NCBI RefSeq assembly: GCF_014204985.1
Contig: NZ_JACHMP010000001.1
Coordinates: 248,001-312,000 of the forward strand
Reading direction: 5' to 3'
Source of the DNA: Streptosporangium becharense
GTDB taxonomy: Bacteria > Actinomycetota > Actinomycetes > Streptosporangiales > Streptosporangiaceae
DNA: 64,000 bases
Shown: piece by piece, positions 24,783 through 33,676 of the stretch
How the letters are laid out: every line of letters begins with the position of its first letter
How positions within the stretch are numbered: position 1 is the stretch's first letter
Translations under genes and position numbers: made by a program
Notes under the pieces: generated by a model
The model's database searches: none
Seen by the model: only the letters and a program-made list of their open reading frames with translations
What the model was told of the DNA's origin: nothing

Positions 24783-25997
24783 ATGAGTGTCAACGAGCAG
24801 GTCCTGAACTACCCGATCCCCAGCGACGCGGCCCTGGAGCCGCCCGCGGAATGGGCCGAACTGCGCGGCACGTGCCCGGTCGCCCACGTGACACTGCCCA
24901 GCGGCGACCAGGCGACGCTGCTGACCCGCTACCAGGACGTCAAGCAGGTGCTGGCCGACCCGCGCTTCACCCGGCTGCTCAACGCACCCGACGCGGCCCG
25001 GCTGTCGGCCACCGAGGACGGCGGACTGTTCAGCAGCGACCTGGCGGCGATCATCCCCGACAGCGGGGAGGAGCACCAGCACTGGCGGCGCCTGGTCGGC
25101 AGGTGGTTCACCGCCAAGCGCATGACCGCCCTGCGGCCCGTGATGGCCCGGATGGCCGAGGACCTCATCGACGACATGGTCGAGCGCGGCGCACCCGGCG
25201 ACCTCAAGGCGAGCCTGGGCTTCCCGCTGCCGGTCTACGTCATCTGCGACATGCTCGGTGTGCCCGCCGCCGACCGTGACCGGTTCTCCTACTGGTCCGA
25301 TGCCCTGCTCAACCTCACCCGCTACGGCAAAGCCGAGATCGACGCCGCCCTGGCCGAGTTCTTCCAGTACATGTCCGACCACCTCGCCGCCAAGCGCGCC
25401 GAGCCCGGCGACGACCTGCTCAGCGAGCTGATCGCGGCCGGCGGCCCCGAGGACGGCGGGCTGGACGACATGCAGCTCCTGGTCACCGGCATGTCGCTGC
25501 TGGTCGCCGGGCACGAGACCACCGCCAACATGATCGGCAAGATGGTCTCCATGCTGCTGGCCGACCGCACCCGCTGGGAGCGGCTGCTGGCCGACCCGTC
25601 GCTGATCCGCGCGACGGTGGAGGAGGCGCTGCGCTTCGACGCCAACGCGGGCTTCGGCCTGCCGCGCTATCTGACCGAGGAGATCGAGGTCAGCGGCACG
25701 GTCCTGCCCAAGGGCACCACGGTGATCTGCAGCATGGCCGCCGCCAACCGCGACGAGAGCGCCTTCGACGCCGCAGCCGAGATGGACCTGAGCCGCAGCC
25801 CGAACCCGCACCTGGCCTTCGGCGCCGGTGCCCACTCCTGCCTGGGCCAGGCGCTGGCCCGCACCGAGCTGCAGGTCGTACTCGAAGTGCTGCTGCGCAA
25901 GCTCCCGACCCTGGAGCTGGCCGTGCCGGCGGAGGAACTGGAACGCGTGGAGGGACTGGCCGTCGGCGGCCTGCGCACCGTACCGGTCCGCTGGTGA
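24783..25997 (+). CDS. cytochrome P450
   Basis: This 404-residue soluble class-I P450 of the actinobacterial CYP105/107-like type has the I-helix A242-G-H-E-T-T247, the K-helix E281-x-x-R284 and the heme loop F346-G-A-G-A-H-S-C-L-G355 with Cys353 as iron ligand. It is a monooxygenase. The substrate cannot be read from sequence. It starts 94 bases after the reductase gene and is followed after 40 bases by the ferredoxin gene, so the complete electron chain is in one operon. There is no biosynthetic cluster beside it, which favours a catabolic or detoxifying role. Confidence 0.95.
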   Translation: MSVNEQVLNYPIPSDAALEPPAEWAELRGTCPVAHVTLPSGDQATLLTRYQDVKQVLADPRFTRLLNAPDAARLSATEDGGLFSSDLAAIIPDSGEEHQHWRRLVGRWFTAKRMTALRPVMARMAEDLIDDMVERGAPGDLKASLGFPLPVYVICDMLGVPAADRDRFSYWSDALLNLTRYGKAEIDAALAEFFQYMSDHLAAKRAEPGDDLLSELIAAGGPEDGGLDDMQLLVTGMSLLVAGHETTANMIGKMVSMLLADRTRWERLLADPSLIRATVEEALRFDANAGFGLPRYLTEEIEVSGTVLPKGTTVICSMAAANRDESAFDAAAEMDLSRSPNPHLAFGAGAHSCLGQALARTELQVVLEVLLRKLPTLELAVPAEELERVEGLAVGGLRTVPVRW

Positions 25998-26037
25998 CGC
26001 GGCAGCGCCTCACCGGACTGACAGAAAGGAATCCCGG

Positions 26038-26238
26038 ATGAAAATCATCGTCGACGAGGACAAGTGCTGCGGCGCCGGCCAGTGCGTGCTGATCGCACCT
26101 GAGGTGTTCGACCAGCGCGACGACGACGGCATCGTCATCCTGCTCGATCCGGAGCCCGCTGCGGACCAGCACGCCCTGGTCCGCGAGGCCGCCGCGGTCT
26201 GCCCCGCCGCCGCCATCGAGGTGACCGCGCAGGCGTGA
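26038..26238 (+). CDS. [3Fe-4S] ferredoxin of the P450 operon
   Basis: This 66-residue ferredoxin has cluster ligands C10, C16 and C55. Position 13, which would be the fourth Cys of a [4Fe-4S] protein, is Ala, so a [3Fe-4S] cluster is expected. An extra Cys11 lies beside the first ligand. The fold signature D-x-D-K-C and the ending C-P-A-A-A-I are typical of ferredoxins that serve actinobacterial P450s. The ATG at 26038 follows AAAGGA. It is the last gene of the operon and is followed by a strong hairpin. Confidence 0.93.
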   Translation: MKIIVDEDKCCGAGQCVLIAPEVFDQRDDDGIVILLDPEPAADQHALVREAAAVCPAAAIEVTAQA

Positions 26239-26308
26239 CCGCGAGGTGTCCCGCCGTTCCGGTGACCGGAGGATGACCGGGCGGCGAAGGCATCACCGTG
26301 GTCGTCCG

Positions 26309-26345
26309 CCCGGCCCGGCGAGAAGAACGGGCTCGCCGGGCCGGG
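26309..26345. terminator. bidirectional terminator between ferredoxin and uxuB
   Basis: Perfect 14-base arms (26309-26322 and 26332-26345) enclose a nine-base loop between two convergent genes. There is no T tract, as usual for actinomycetes. Confidence 0.75.
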
Positions 26346-26465
26346 TGCGGTCCGGGTCCTTCACCGGACAGGAGAGCGCGGCCCTCTCGGCGGCGGACGC
26401 GAACACGGGGGCGGCCGGTCGTGGCGGCGTCGGGGCCGCCGGCGACGCCCTTCAGGGGCCGCCCT

Positions 26466-27786
26466 TCACCGCAACTCCCGTGCCTGTGCCGCGACCGCGT
26501 CCACCAGGGGGACGTCGTGCGCGAGCGCCGGGTCGAGACCGGCGAGCACGGTGCGCGCGGCCTCGCGCAGCGTCCCGGCCGCGGGCGGCGCCGTCCCGTC
26601 GCGCACGGGCGTGCCCCGGCCGCGCAGATGCAGCACCCAGGCGGCGAGCACCCGGACGGCACCGGCGGGCAGCCTCCCGTTCTCGCGCTCGGCGCGCAGC
26701 ACGGGCAGCACGCGAACGGGCAGCTTCTGCGAGCCGTCCTCGGCGATCTTCGCCAGCGTGTGCCGGATCCGGGGGTTGGCGAAGCGCTCGACCAGTGTGG
26801 CACGGTAGGCGGCCAGCTCCGCCTCGGCGAACCCGAGATGGCGGGAGGCCTCCCGCCACCACTGCGCCAGCCAGGAACGGCAGGCCGGGTCGGCGACGGC
26901 CTCGGCGACGGTCGTGTGCCCGCGCAGCGAACCGGCGTAGGCCAGCAGCGAGTGCCCGCCGTTGAGCAGCCACAGCTTGCGTTCCTCATACGGCGTCGTA
27001 TCCGCGACGAAACGCGCACCCAACCTCTTGCCAGGCGGGCCTGCCCGCCGGGAACTCACCGCACAGCACCCATTCGGAGAAGGGCTCGGCGACCACCGGG
27101 GCGGCGTCGGAGCGGCCGGTGGCGGCGGCCACCGCGGCGACGTCCTCCTCGGTGGGGTAGGGCGTGATCCGATCCACCATGGTGGTCACACAGGAGACCT
27201 CCGGCACGGGCACGCCGGCCTCTTCGGCCAGTTCCGCGATCACCCGTGCGATCACCCGGCCGTTGTCCGGCAGGTTGTCGCAGGAGACGATCGCCACGGG
27301 GCCGCCTCCGGCGCGCCGCCGTACCGCCAGCCCGGACAGCAGCCGGCCCGCCGCGGTGACGGTGGCGGCTCCGGGATCCGCGCGAAGCGCGGCGATGTCG
27401 GCGCGGACGTCCGGCAGGTCCGTGTCCAGCCCGCCGCCGGGAAGGCGCGTGTAGCCCGCCTCGGTCACGGTGAGCGTGACCACCGCCAGCTCGGGCCTGC
27501 GCCAGTGGTCCAGCCACGCGCCATGGTCGCCGCCCGGGTGGGCGTCGACGAGCGAGCCGATCACCTCGAACCGGTCGCGGTCGGGTGCGCGGGTGAGGAG
27601 GGTGTAGAGCCCGTCCTGGGCCGCGAGCCGGGCGGCCAGGTCACCGCTGCGGCGGCTGAAGGCGGCGATCCCCCACCGGTCGGCGTCGGGTGCGCGATGG
27701 GTGTACCAGGCATGGTGGGAGCGGAAGAAGCCGCCCAGCCCCAGATGGAGGATGCGCACCGGGGCGGCGGGCCGGTCCCGCCTCAC
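26466..27786 (-). pseudogene. uxuB: fructuronate reductase / mannitol dehydrogenase family, frameshifted
   Basis: This is a long-chain polyol dehydrogenase of the UxuB/MtlD family. The first part has the Rossmann loop I-L-H-L-G-L-G-G-F-F-R-S-H at residues ~11-23, S-C-D-N-L-P-D-N-G near 165, and T-P-Y-P. The second part contains the catalytic region K-L-W-L-L-N-G-G-H-S. The two halves are in different frames. Removing one C of the CCC at 27019-27021 restores a continuous V-G-A-R-F-V-A-D. GTG at 27786 overlaps the uxaC stop (GTGA). It would reduce D-fructuronate to D-mannonate with NADH. It is either a real null allele or a one-base sequence error. Confidence 0.85.
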
Positions 27787-29198
27787 AGCTTGAACGCCCT
27801 GCGCGGATTGACCGTCACCAGCTCCACGGCGATCCGCGCCGCCTCGTCCTCCTCCAGCCGGTGCTCGGCGACGAGTTCGGCCAGGAAACCGCAGTCCAGC
27901 CGGCGGGACATGTCGTGCCGCGCCGGGATCGAGCAGAAGGCGCGGGTGTCGTCGACGAAGCCGGAGGTGCGGGAGAAACCCGCCGTCTCGGTGACGGCCC
28001 GCCGGAAGCGGCGGATGGCGTCGGGGGCGTCCAGGAACCACCACGGTGCACCCGCGTAGACCGAGGGATAGAACCCGGCCAGCGGAGCGATCTCCCGGGA
28101 GAAGACGGTCTCGTCCAGGGTGAACAGGACCAGCTGGAACCCCTCGGCCGTGCCGTACCGCTCCAGCAGGGGACGCAGCGCGTCGGTGAACTCGGCGCGG
28201 ATCGGGATGTCATGGCCGGTGTCGGGTCCGTACCGGCGGTGGGTGGGCGTGTGGTGGCCGCGGCGCACCGCCGGGTGCAGCGTCATGACTAGGCCGTCCT
28301 CGGCCGACATGCGGGCCGTCTCCAGCAGCATGTGGCGGCGGAACGCGGTGGTCTCCGCCGGGCCCGCCGTGCCGGCCAGCGCGGCGCGGTAGATCCGGGC
28401 GGCCTCGTCCCGCGGCAGCGGGTCGGTGCGGACGTCGGCGTGGCTGTGGTCGGCGGAGGTGGCACCGTGCTCGATGAAGTGGCGGCGCCTGGCCTCCAGC
28501 GCGCGGAGGTATCCGTCGTAGCCGGAGGTGTCGGTGCCGGCGACCTCTCCCAGCCGGGCCACCGCCCCGGCCCAGCCCTCCCGGCCGGGCTCCAGATAGC
28601 GGTCGGGCCGGAAGGTGGGCACGACCCGCGCCGTCCAGCCGGGGTCGGCGGCCAGCGTCCGGTGCGCGGCCAGGTCGTCACAGGGGTCGTCGGTGGTGGC
28701 CAGCACCTCGATGCCGAAACGCTCGAACAACGCCCGCGGCCGGTAGGCCGGCTCGGCCAGGCGGGCGGCGATCCGGTCGTAGATCCGGTCGGCGCTGCCC
28801 GCCGACGGCCGCTCGGTGACCCCGAAGACGCCGGCGAGCTCGGCCTCCAGCCAGTACCGGACCGGTGTGCCGCCGAAGACCGCCCAGTGCTCGCAGAGCC
28901 GCCGCCATGCGTGGCGGGCGTCGGCCTCGGGCAGCGGTCCCCGGCCCACGCCCGGCTCCCCCAGCGGGACGCCGCAGGCGTGCAGCAGCCGGGTGACGTA
29001 GTGGTCGGGGGAGATCAGCAGAGCGGCCGGGTCGCCGAACGGCTCGTCGTCCACCAGCAGCCGGGGGTCCACGTGGCCGTGCGGGGACAGGATCGGCAGC
29101 TTCTCCACGGCCGCGTAGAGGCGCCGGGCGACGGCACGCACCCGCGGGTCCGCGGGCAGCAGCCGGTCGGGATGGAGGCGAAGGGACATGGAGGGCAT
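27783..29198 (-). CDS. uxaC: glucuronate (uronate) isomerase
   Basis: This ~471-residue uronate isomerase of the amidohydrolase superfamily converts D-glucuronate to D-fructuronate (or galacturonate to tagaturonate). Seen are the metal/substrate motif S-P-H-G-H-V-D-P near residue 39, T-T-D-D-P near 180, and the C-terminal D-D-T-R-A-F-C-S-I-P-A-R-H-D region. Length is normal. ATGs at 29198 and 29189 are both possible, and neither has a strong ribosome-binding site. It heads a two-gene uxaC-uxuB operon, divergent from larA across 91 bases that hold a LacI-type operator. Confidence 0.92.
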   Translation of the reverse strand: MPSMSLRLHPDRLLPADPRVRAVARRLYAAVEKLPILSPHGHVDPRLLVDDEPFGDPAALLISPDHYVTRLLHACGVPLGEPGVGRGPLPEADARHAWRRLCEHWAVFGGTPVRYWLEAELAGVFGVTERPSAGSADRIYDRIAARLAEPAYRPRALFERFGIEVLATTDDPCDDLAAHRTLAADPGWTARVVPTFRPDRYLEPGREGWAGAVARLGEVAGTDTSGYDGYLRALEARRRHFIEHGATSADHSHADVRTDPLPRDEAARIYRAALAGTAGPAETTAFRRHMLLETARMSAEDGLVMTLHPAVRRGHHTPTHRRYGPDTGHDIPIRAEFTDALRPLLERYGTAEGFQLVLFTLDETVFSREIAPLAGFYPSVYAGAPWWFLDAPDAIRRFRRAVTETAGFSRTSGFVDDTRAFCSIPARHDMSRRLDCGFLAELVAEHRLEEDEAARIAVELVTVNPRRAFKL

Positions 29199-29221
29199 GG
29201 TCAGCGGTGCCGGGAGGAGAC

Positions 29222-29235
29222 GGCAAGCGTTTGCC
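29222..29235. promoter_or_regulatory. LacI-family operator in the uxaC-larA divergent region
   Basis: GGCAAGCGTTTGCC differs by one base from a perfect palindrome centred on CG and matches the LacI/GalR-type consensus with central CG flanked by GGCAA and TTGCC. It lies midway between the uxaC and larA starts. The LacI protein encoded at 33663 is the natural candidate regulator for both operons. Confidence 0.75.
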
Positions 29236-29289
29236 ATGAGTTGCCTCACGGACTTGCCACCCCGGGCCCCGGCGTGGTCGGCTGCCGCC

Positions 29290-30501
29290 ATGACCCCACA
29301 GATCGGCGGCCCGCGAGCCGTCCTCACCGAGCGACAGGTGAGGAGCTTCGTGGCCGGACGACTCGCCACCGAAGATCTCGACGGCCGCAGCGTCTGCGTG
29401 GTGGTCCCCGACGGCACCCGCAGTTGCCCGCTCCCCCTGCTGCTCTCGGCGGTCCGGGACGCCCTGCACGACCGCGTCTCGCGCCTGACCGTGCTGATCG
29501 CGCTGGGCACGCACGCCCCGATGAGCCGCACCGAGCTCATCCCCGGGCTGCACGCCGTGAACCACGAGTGGTGGGAGCCGTCCACCTTCGCCTCCGTCGG
29601 CGCGATCGGCGCCGGCCGCGTCGCCGAACTCTCCGGCGGCCTGCTGCGGCAGGAGGTGGACGTGCGCCTCAACCGGGCCGTGGTGGAGCACGACGTCGCC
29701 CTGGTGGTCGGCCCGGTCTTCCCGCACGAGGTGGTCGGCTTCTCCGGCGGCAACAAGTACTTCTTCCCCGGGGTCGCCGGAGCCGACATCATCGACCTGT
29801 CGCACTGGCTGGGAGCGCTGATCACCAGCTCCGAGATCATCGGCACCCGCGGCATCACCCCGGTCCGCGCTCTCATCGACGAGGCCTCCTCGCTCATCCC
29901 CACCCGGCGGCTGGCGTTCTGTGTCGTGGTCCGCTCCGGCTCCGACGAGCTGCACTCCATGGCGTACGGCACGCCCGAGGCGGCCTGGGCGGCGGCGGCC
30001 GAGGTCTCCTCGCAGGCGCACGTCCGCTACCTGGACAGGCCGGTGAAGCGGGTCGTCTCGCTGATCCCGGCGAAGTACGACGACATGTGGACGGCGGCCA
30101 AGGGCTTCTACAAACTGGAGCCGGTGGTCGCCGACGGCGGCGAGGTCATCCTCTACGCACCCCACGTGACGACGATCTCCGCGATGCACCCGGAGATCGA
30201 GGAGATCGGCTACCACTGCCGCGACTACTTCACCAAGCAGTGGGACCGTTTCAAGCACCTGCACTGGGGCGTGCTGGCCCACTCCACCCACCTGCGCGGC
30301 GCGGGCACCTGGGACGCCGGGCACGGTGAACGCTGCCGGGTCGAGGTCACCCTGGCCACCGCGATCCCCGAGCAGGTGGTGCGGCGGGCCGGTCTCGGCT
30401 ACCTCGACCCGGCCGGGGTGGACCTGGACGCGCTGGCCGCCGACCCCGAGACACTGGTGGTGCCCCAGGCGGGCGAGGTCCTCTACCGGTTGCGCGCATG
30501 A
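29290..30501 (+). CDS. larA: nickel-pincer hydroxyacid racemase/epimerase, LarA family
   Basis: This 403-residue LarA-superfamily enzyme interconverts epimers at the carbon next to a carboxylate, using the nickel-pincer nucleotide. All residues known from Lactobacillus plantarum LarA align: D-G-T-R44, G-T-H75, P-H146, S-G-G-N-K156 (the lysine that binds the cofactor) and S-H172. The H146-K156-H172 spacing equals H174-K184-H200. It is first of four lar genes, and its stop overlaps larC (ATGA). Context with uronate isomerase and fructuronate reductase argues for an aldonate substrate (mannonate/gluconate) rather than lactate. The family also includes malate, phenyllactate and hydroxyglutarate racemases and a gluconate 2-epimerase. 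Confidence 0.9.
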   Translation: MTPQIGGPRAVLTERQVRSFVAGRLATEDLDGRSVCVVVPDGTRSCPLPLLLSAVRDALHDRVSRLTVLIALGTHAPMSRTELIPGLHAVNHEWWEPSTFASVGAIGAGRVAELSGGLLRQEVDVRLNRAVVEHDVALVVGPVFPHEVVGFSGGNKYFFPGVAGADIIDLSHWLGALITSSEIIGTRGITPVRALIDEASSLIPTRRLAFCVVVRSGSDELHSMAYGTPEAAWAAAAEVSSQAHVRYLDRPVKRVVSLIPAKYDDMWTAAKGFYKLEPVVADGGEVILYAPHVTTISAMHPEIEEIGYHCRDYFTKQWDRFKHLHWGVLAHSTHLRGAGTWDAGHGERCRVEVTLATAIPEQVVRRAGLGYLDPAGVDLDALAADPETLVVPQAGEVLYRLRA

Positions 30502-31428
30502 GGCTGGCCTGGATCGACGCCTCGGCCGGGGTCGCCGGCGACATGCTCCTGGCCGCCCTGCTGGACGCGGGCGCCGACCTGGACGTGGTCCGCGCCGCGG
30601 TCGCGGCCGTGGTCCCGGGCGAGGTGCGGCTGACCACGGAGCCGGTGACCCGCGCCGGTCTCCGCGCCGTCCGCCTGCGGGTGACCGCCGAGCGCGCCGG
30701 GCACCGTCCCCGCCGTGGCGGAACTGGCCGCGGGCTGGCAGGTCGTCGCCGGCGGTCAGGGCGAGCTGGCCACCCCGACCGGGATGGCGCTGGTGACCAC
30801 GCTGGCCCGGGAGTGCTCGCCCCTGCCGCCGATGCGGCTGGAGAGCACCGGGGTGGGGGCGGGCGGCAGGGACACGCCGCAACGGCCCAACGTGGTCCGG
30901 GTACTGGTGGGAACGCCCTGCGGCGAGGTCGCGGGCGACGCCGTGGTCCTGGAGGCCAACGTCGACGACCTGGACCCGCGGCTCTGGCCGGGTGTGCTGG
31001 CCGCGCTGCTGGAGGCGGGAGCGTCGGACGCGTGGCTGGTGCCGATCCTGATGAAGAAGGGGCGGCCCGCCCACACCCTCTGCGTGCTGACGCCCGTTCC
31101 CCGGGCCGCGGCGCTGCGGGATGCGGTCTTCCGGCTGACCACCACGCTCGGCGTGCGCGAGCGGGCCGTGCGCAAGAGCGCGCTGGAACGCTGCTGGGTG
31201 CACGTGGAGGTGCTCGGCGAACAGCTCCCGATCAAGGTGGGGCACCGGGACGGCATGATCGTTCAGGCCACCCCGGAGTTCGATCCCGCCGCCCGGCTCG
31301 CCGCACGCGGGGACCTGCCGGTCCGGACGGTCCTGGACGCCGCCGTGGCGGCCGCCCGGACGGCAGGACTCGTCCCTGGCCGCCCGATGGATCGCAGGAC
31401 GCATGCTTCCGCCACTCACCGGCCCTGA
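30498..31428 (+). pseudogene. larC: nickel-pincer cofactor synthase LarC, internally deleted and frameshifted
   Basis: The N-terminus [14 protein letters not shown] is normal up to about residue 67 (V-T-A-E-R-A). The sequence then jumps, in another frame at about 30700, to [19 protein letters not shown] and a complete C-terminal half with [11 protein letters not shown]. About 75 residues are missing compared with full LarC (~400), including the segment with the conserved H-F-H-E motif. LarC inserts nickel into the pincer nucleotide, so without it LarA would lack cofactor. The loss point differs from the known L. plantarum larC1/larC2 frameshift junction. The end overlaps larE by 26 bases. Confidence 0.8.
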
Positions 31429-32239
31429 CGCCGAGCTCGCCGACCGCGTCGCGATGCTGCTGCGCACGCCGGGACGGCTCGGCGTGGCCTTCTCCGGAGG
31501 CGTGGACTCCTCGGTGCTCCTGGCGCTGGCCGTACGGGAGCTCGGCGCCGGCCGGGTCGTGGCGGTCCTCGGGATCTCCCCGAGTCTCGCCGCCGACGAG
31601 CGCGCGGCCGCCCACCGCGTGGCCGCGCGCATCGGCGCGCCGGTGGTCGAGGTGACCACCCGGGAGGCGGACCTGCCCGCCTACCGCGCCAACGGCCCCG
31701 ATCGCTGTTTCCACTGCAAGGACGAGTTGTTCTCCCGGATCTCCGCGGCGGAGCTGGGGCTGTCCGCGGTCGCCTACGGCGAGAACGCCGACGACGTGCG
31801 CCGTCCCGACCGCCCCGGAAGCCGGGCCGCCACCGGTCACGGTGTGCTGCGACCGCTCGCCGACGCGGGCCTGGACAAGGCGGCGGTCCGCCGGCTCGCC
31901 GCCGCACTGGAACTGCCCTGCGCGGACAAACCCGCCTCCCCCTGCCTGGCCTCGCGCATCCCGCACTTCTGTGAGGTCACACCGGAGAAGCTGGCCCAGG
32001 TGGAACGGGCCGAGCGGGCGCTACGCGAGCTGGGCTTCGGTGACTGCCGGGTGCGCCACCACGGCAAGGTCGCCAGGATCGAGGTGCCCGTCACCGAGAT
32101 CCCGCGGCTGGCGGGCGAACTGCGTGAGCGGGTGCTCACGGCGGTACGGCGGGCCGGGTTCCGGATGGTCGCCGTGGACCTGGCCGGCATCCAGTCGGGT
32201 GCCTTCACACTGCCGCTGGTGGAGGTCCGCAATGGCTGA
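31403..32239 (+). CDS. larE: pincer-cofactor sulfur donor enzyme LarE
   Basis: This 278-residue PP-loop ATP pyrophosphatase has the nucleotide loop S31-G-G-V-D-S36, R-C-F-H-C-K-D-E-L near 101, and S-P-C181-L-A-S-R. Cys181 corresponds to Cys176 of L. plantarum LarE, which sacrifices its own sulfur to the cofactor. The enzyme adenylylates and then thiolates the carboxylated nicotinate mononucleotide made by LarB. Length and motifs are intact. The ATG at 31403 lies within the 3' end of larC, and its end overlaps larB by eight bases. Confidence 0.93.
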   Translation: MLPPLTGPDAELADRVAMLLRTPGRLGVAFSGGVDSSVLLALAVRELGAGRVVAVLGISPSLAADERAAAHRVAARIGAPVVEVTTREADLPAYRANGPDRCFHCKDELFSRISAAELGLSAVAYGENADDVRRPDRPGSRAATGHGVLRPLADAGLDKAAVRRLAAALELPCADKPASPCLASRIPHFCEVTPEKLAQVERAERALRELGFGDCRVRHHGKVARIEVPVTEIPRLAGELRERVLTAVRRAGFRMVAVDLAGIQSGAFTLPLVEVRNG

Positions 32240-32903
32240 CTGGCAGCCGCCCGCGTCCTTCGCCCGGCTCGACCACGACCGGGCGGCCCGCCGCGGCTAC
32301 CCGGAGGCGGTGTACTGCGCGGGCAAGAGCGCGGAGCAGGTCCGCGCCATCGCCGCCGAGCTCCGCCGGAGGCACCGGGCCGTGACGCTGTTCACCCGCG
32401 CCGGGCCCGAACACGCGCGGGCGGTCCTGGCCGAGCTGCCCGACGCCCGGCACGAGCCGGAGGCCCGCCTGCTGGCCTGGCCACCGGCCCCGCCCGAGCC
32501 CACCGGCGGGCGGGTGCTGGTGCTGGCGGCCGGCACCTCCGACCTGCCCGTCGCCCGCGAGGCCGAGCTGACCGCCCGCTACCTCGGCCGGGAGAGCGAC
32601 CTGGTCGTGGACGTCGGCGTGGCGGGGCTCCACCGCGTACTCGGTCTGCTCGACGTGCTGCGGTCCGCCCACGTCGTGGTGGTGGCCGCCGGCATGGACG
32701 GCGCGCTGCCCAGCGTGGTGGCCGGGCTGGTCGCCGTCCCCGTGGTGGCCGTGCCGACGTCCGTCGGGTACGGCGCCGCCTTCGGCGGGCTGGCTCCCCT
32801 GCTGGGAATGCTCACCGCGTGCACGCCCGGCGTCGCGGTGGTCAACATCGACAACGGCTACGGGGCCGGTCACCTGGCCGCCCAGATCGCCGCCGCCCGT
32901 TGA
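32232..32903 (+). CDS. larB: pincer-cofactor carboxylase LarB
   Basis: This 223-residue protein is related to PurE. LarB carboxylates nicotinic acid adenine dinucleotide and cleaves it to the dicarboxylate mononucleotide that LarE thiolates. The C-terminal PurE-like domain is clear: A-G-T-S-D-L-P-V-A near residue 100, V-V-A-A-G-M-D-G-A-L-P-S-V near 152, P-T-S-V-G-Y-G and the end N-I-D-N-G-Y-G-A-G. The N-terminal R-Y-P-E-x-V-Y-x-x-G-K-motif is also seen (G-Y-P-E-A-V-Y-C-A-G-K). It is the last gene of the lar operon, with no nickel transporter nearby. Confidence 0.93.
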   Translation: MADWQPPASFARLDHDRAARRGYPEAVYCAGKSAEQVRAIAAELRRRHRAVTLFTRAGPEHARAVLAELPDARHEPEARLLAWPPAPPEPTGGRVLVLAAGTSDLPVAREAELTARYLGRESDLVVDVGVAGLHRVLGLLDVLRSAHVVVVAAGMDGALPSVVAGLVAVPVVAVPTSVGYGAAFGGLAPLLGMLTACTPGVAVVNIDNGYGAGHLAAQIAAAR

Positions 32904-32985
32904 CCCGCCGGTCGCCGCCGGCGTCGCCCGGTGCGGCGCGGTCGCCGTGCCCTCGGGGAGTTCTCCGGCCGGTCGTGCGCTAACG

Positions 32986-33013
32986 TGAAACACGAATGGT
33001 GGCACTAGTTTCA
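32986..33013 (+). promoter_or_regulatory. inverted repeat upstream of the tetR gene
   Basis: TGAAAC (32986-32991) and GTTTCA (33008-33013) form a perfect 6-base dyad with a 16-base spacer, ending nine bases before the GGAGGAAG ribosome-binding site. It is probably the autoregulatory operator of the TetR protein. Confidence 0.45.
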
Positions 33014-33031
33014 TTCCCGCCGGAGGAAGCC

Positions 33032-33676
33032 GTGACTCAGAGCACCAGCCGGGGGCCCTACGCCAAGACGGCGGCGATCCGGCGACGGATCGTCGAAGCC
33101 TGCGTGGACGCCTTCGGGCAGACCGGTTTCTACGGCGCGACCATGAAGGATGTCGCCAAGCGCGCCGGCATCAGCTACACCGGGCTGCTGCACCACTTCT
33201 CCAGCAAGGAGGAACTGCTCGCGGCGGTGCTCGAACTGCGCGACGAACGCGGCAGTGAGTACCTCGAATCGGCGCACGCCCTCGACCCGGACTCCAACCC
33301 CGTCGAGACCCTCCGGGGCATGCTCGCCGTCATCGTGGACAACGAGCTGCAACCCGGGCTGATGGAGCTGCACTGCGTCCTGTCGGGTGAGGCCACCTCT
33401 CCCGGCCACCCGGCGCACGCCTACTACGCCGAGCGCTACCGCATGCTCCGCCGTTTCTTCGCCATGGCCTTCCGTGCCCTGGCCGAACGCGGAGAGCTGC
33501 ACTCGGCCAGTGATCCGGAGACGCTCGCGACGATGACCATCGCGCTCATCAACGGCCTGCAGGCCCAGTGGCTCTTCGACCGCGACTCGGTACAGCTTGA
33601 GTCCGCGATCCGGGAATTCCTGGCCGCCGCCGTCCCCGCGCTCGCCGGGACCGGAAGCACCGATGCCCGGGCCTGA
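33032..33676 (+). CDS. TetR-family regulator
   Basis: This 214-residue regulator has its HTH at ~30-55 (T-M-K-D-V-A-K-R-A-G-I-S-Y-T-G-L-L-H-H-F-S-S-K-E) and an acidic helical ligand domain (E-L-H-C-V-L-S-G-E-A). GTG at 33032 follows GGAGGAAG. It overlaps the following LacI gene by 14 bases, so the two regulators are co-translated. This subgroup is common beside sugar or sugar-acid catabolic genes. Its position after larB suggests a role in the uronate/lar locus. Confidence 0.87.
   Translation: MTQSTSRGPYAKTAAIRRRIVEACVDAFGQTGFYGATMKDVAKRAGISYTGLLHHFSSKEELLAAVLELRDERGSEYLESAHALDPDSNPVETLRGMLAVIVDNELQPGLMELHCVLSGEATSPGHPAHAYYAERYRMLRRFFAMAFRALAERGELHSASDPETLATMTIALINGLQAQWLFDRDSVQLESAIREFLAAAVPALAGTGSTDARA

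Noticed and set aside
27783..29972. 729-residue frame that would extend UxaC upstream over larA
   Set aside because: The extension is antisense to larA, which has clear family motifs; UxaC homology starts at about 29198.
28678..31659. 993-codon minus-strand frame opposite larA/larC
   Set aside because: It overlaps intact motifs of larA and larE on the other strand and shows low-complexity shadow composition.
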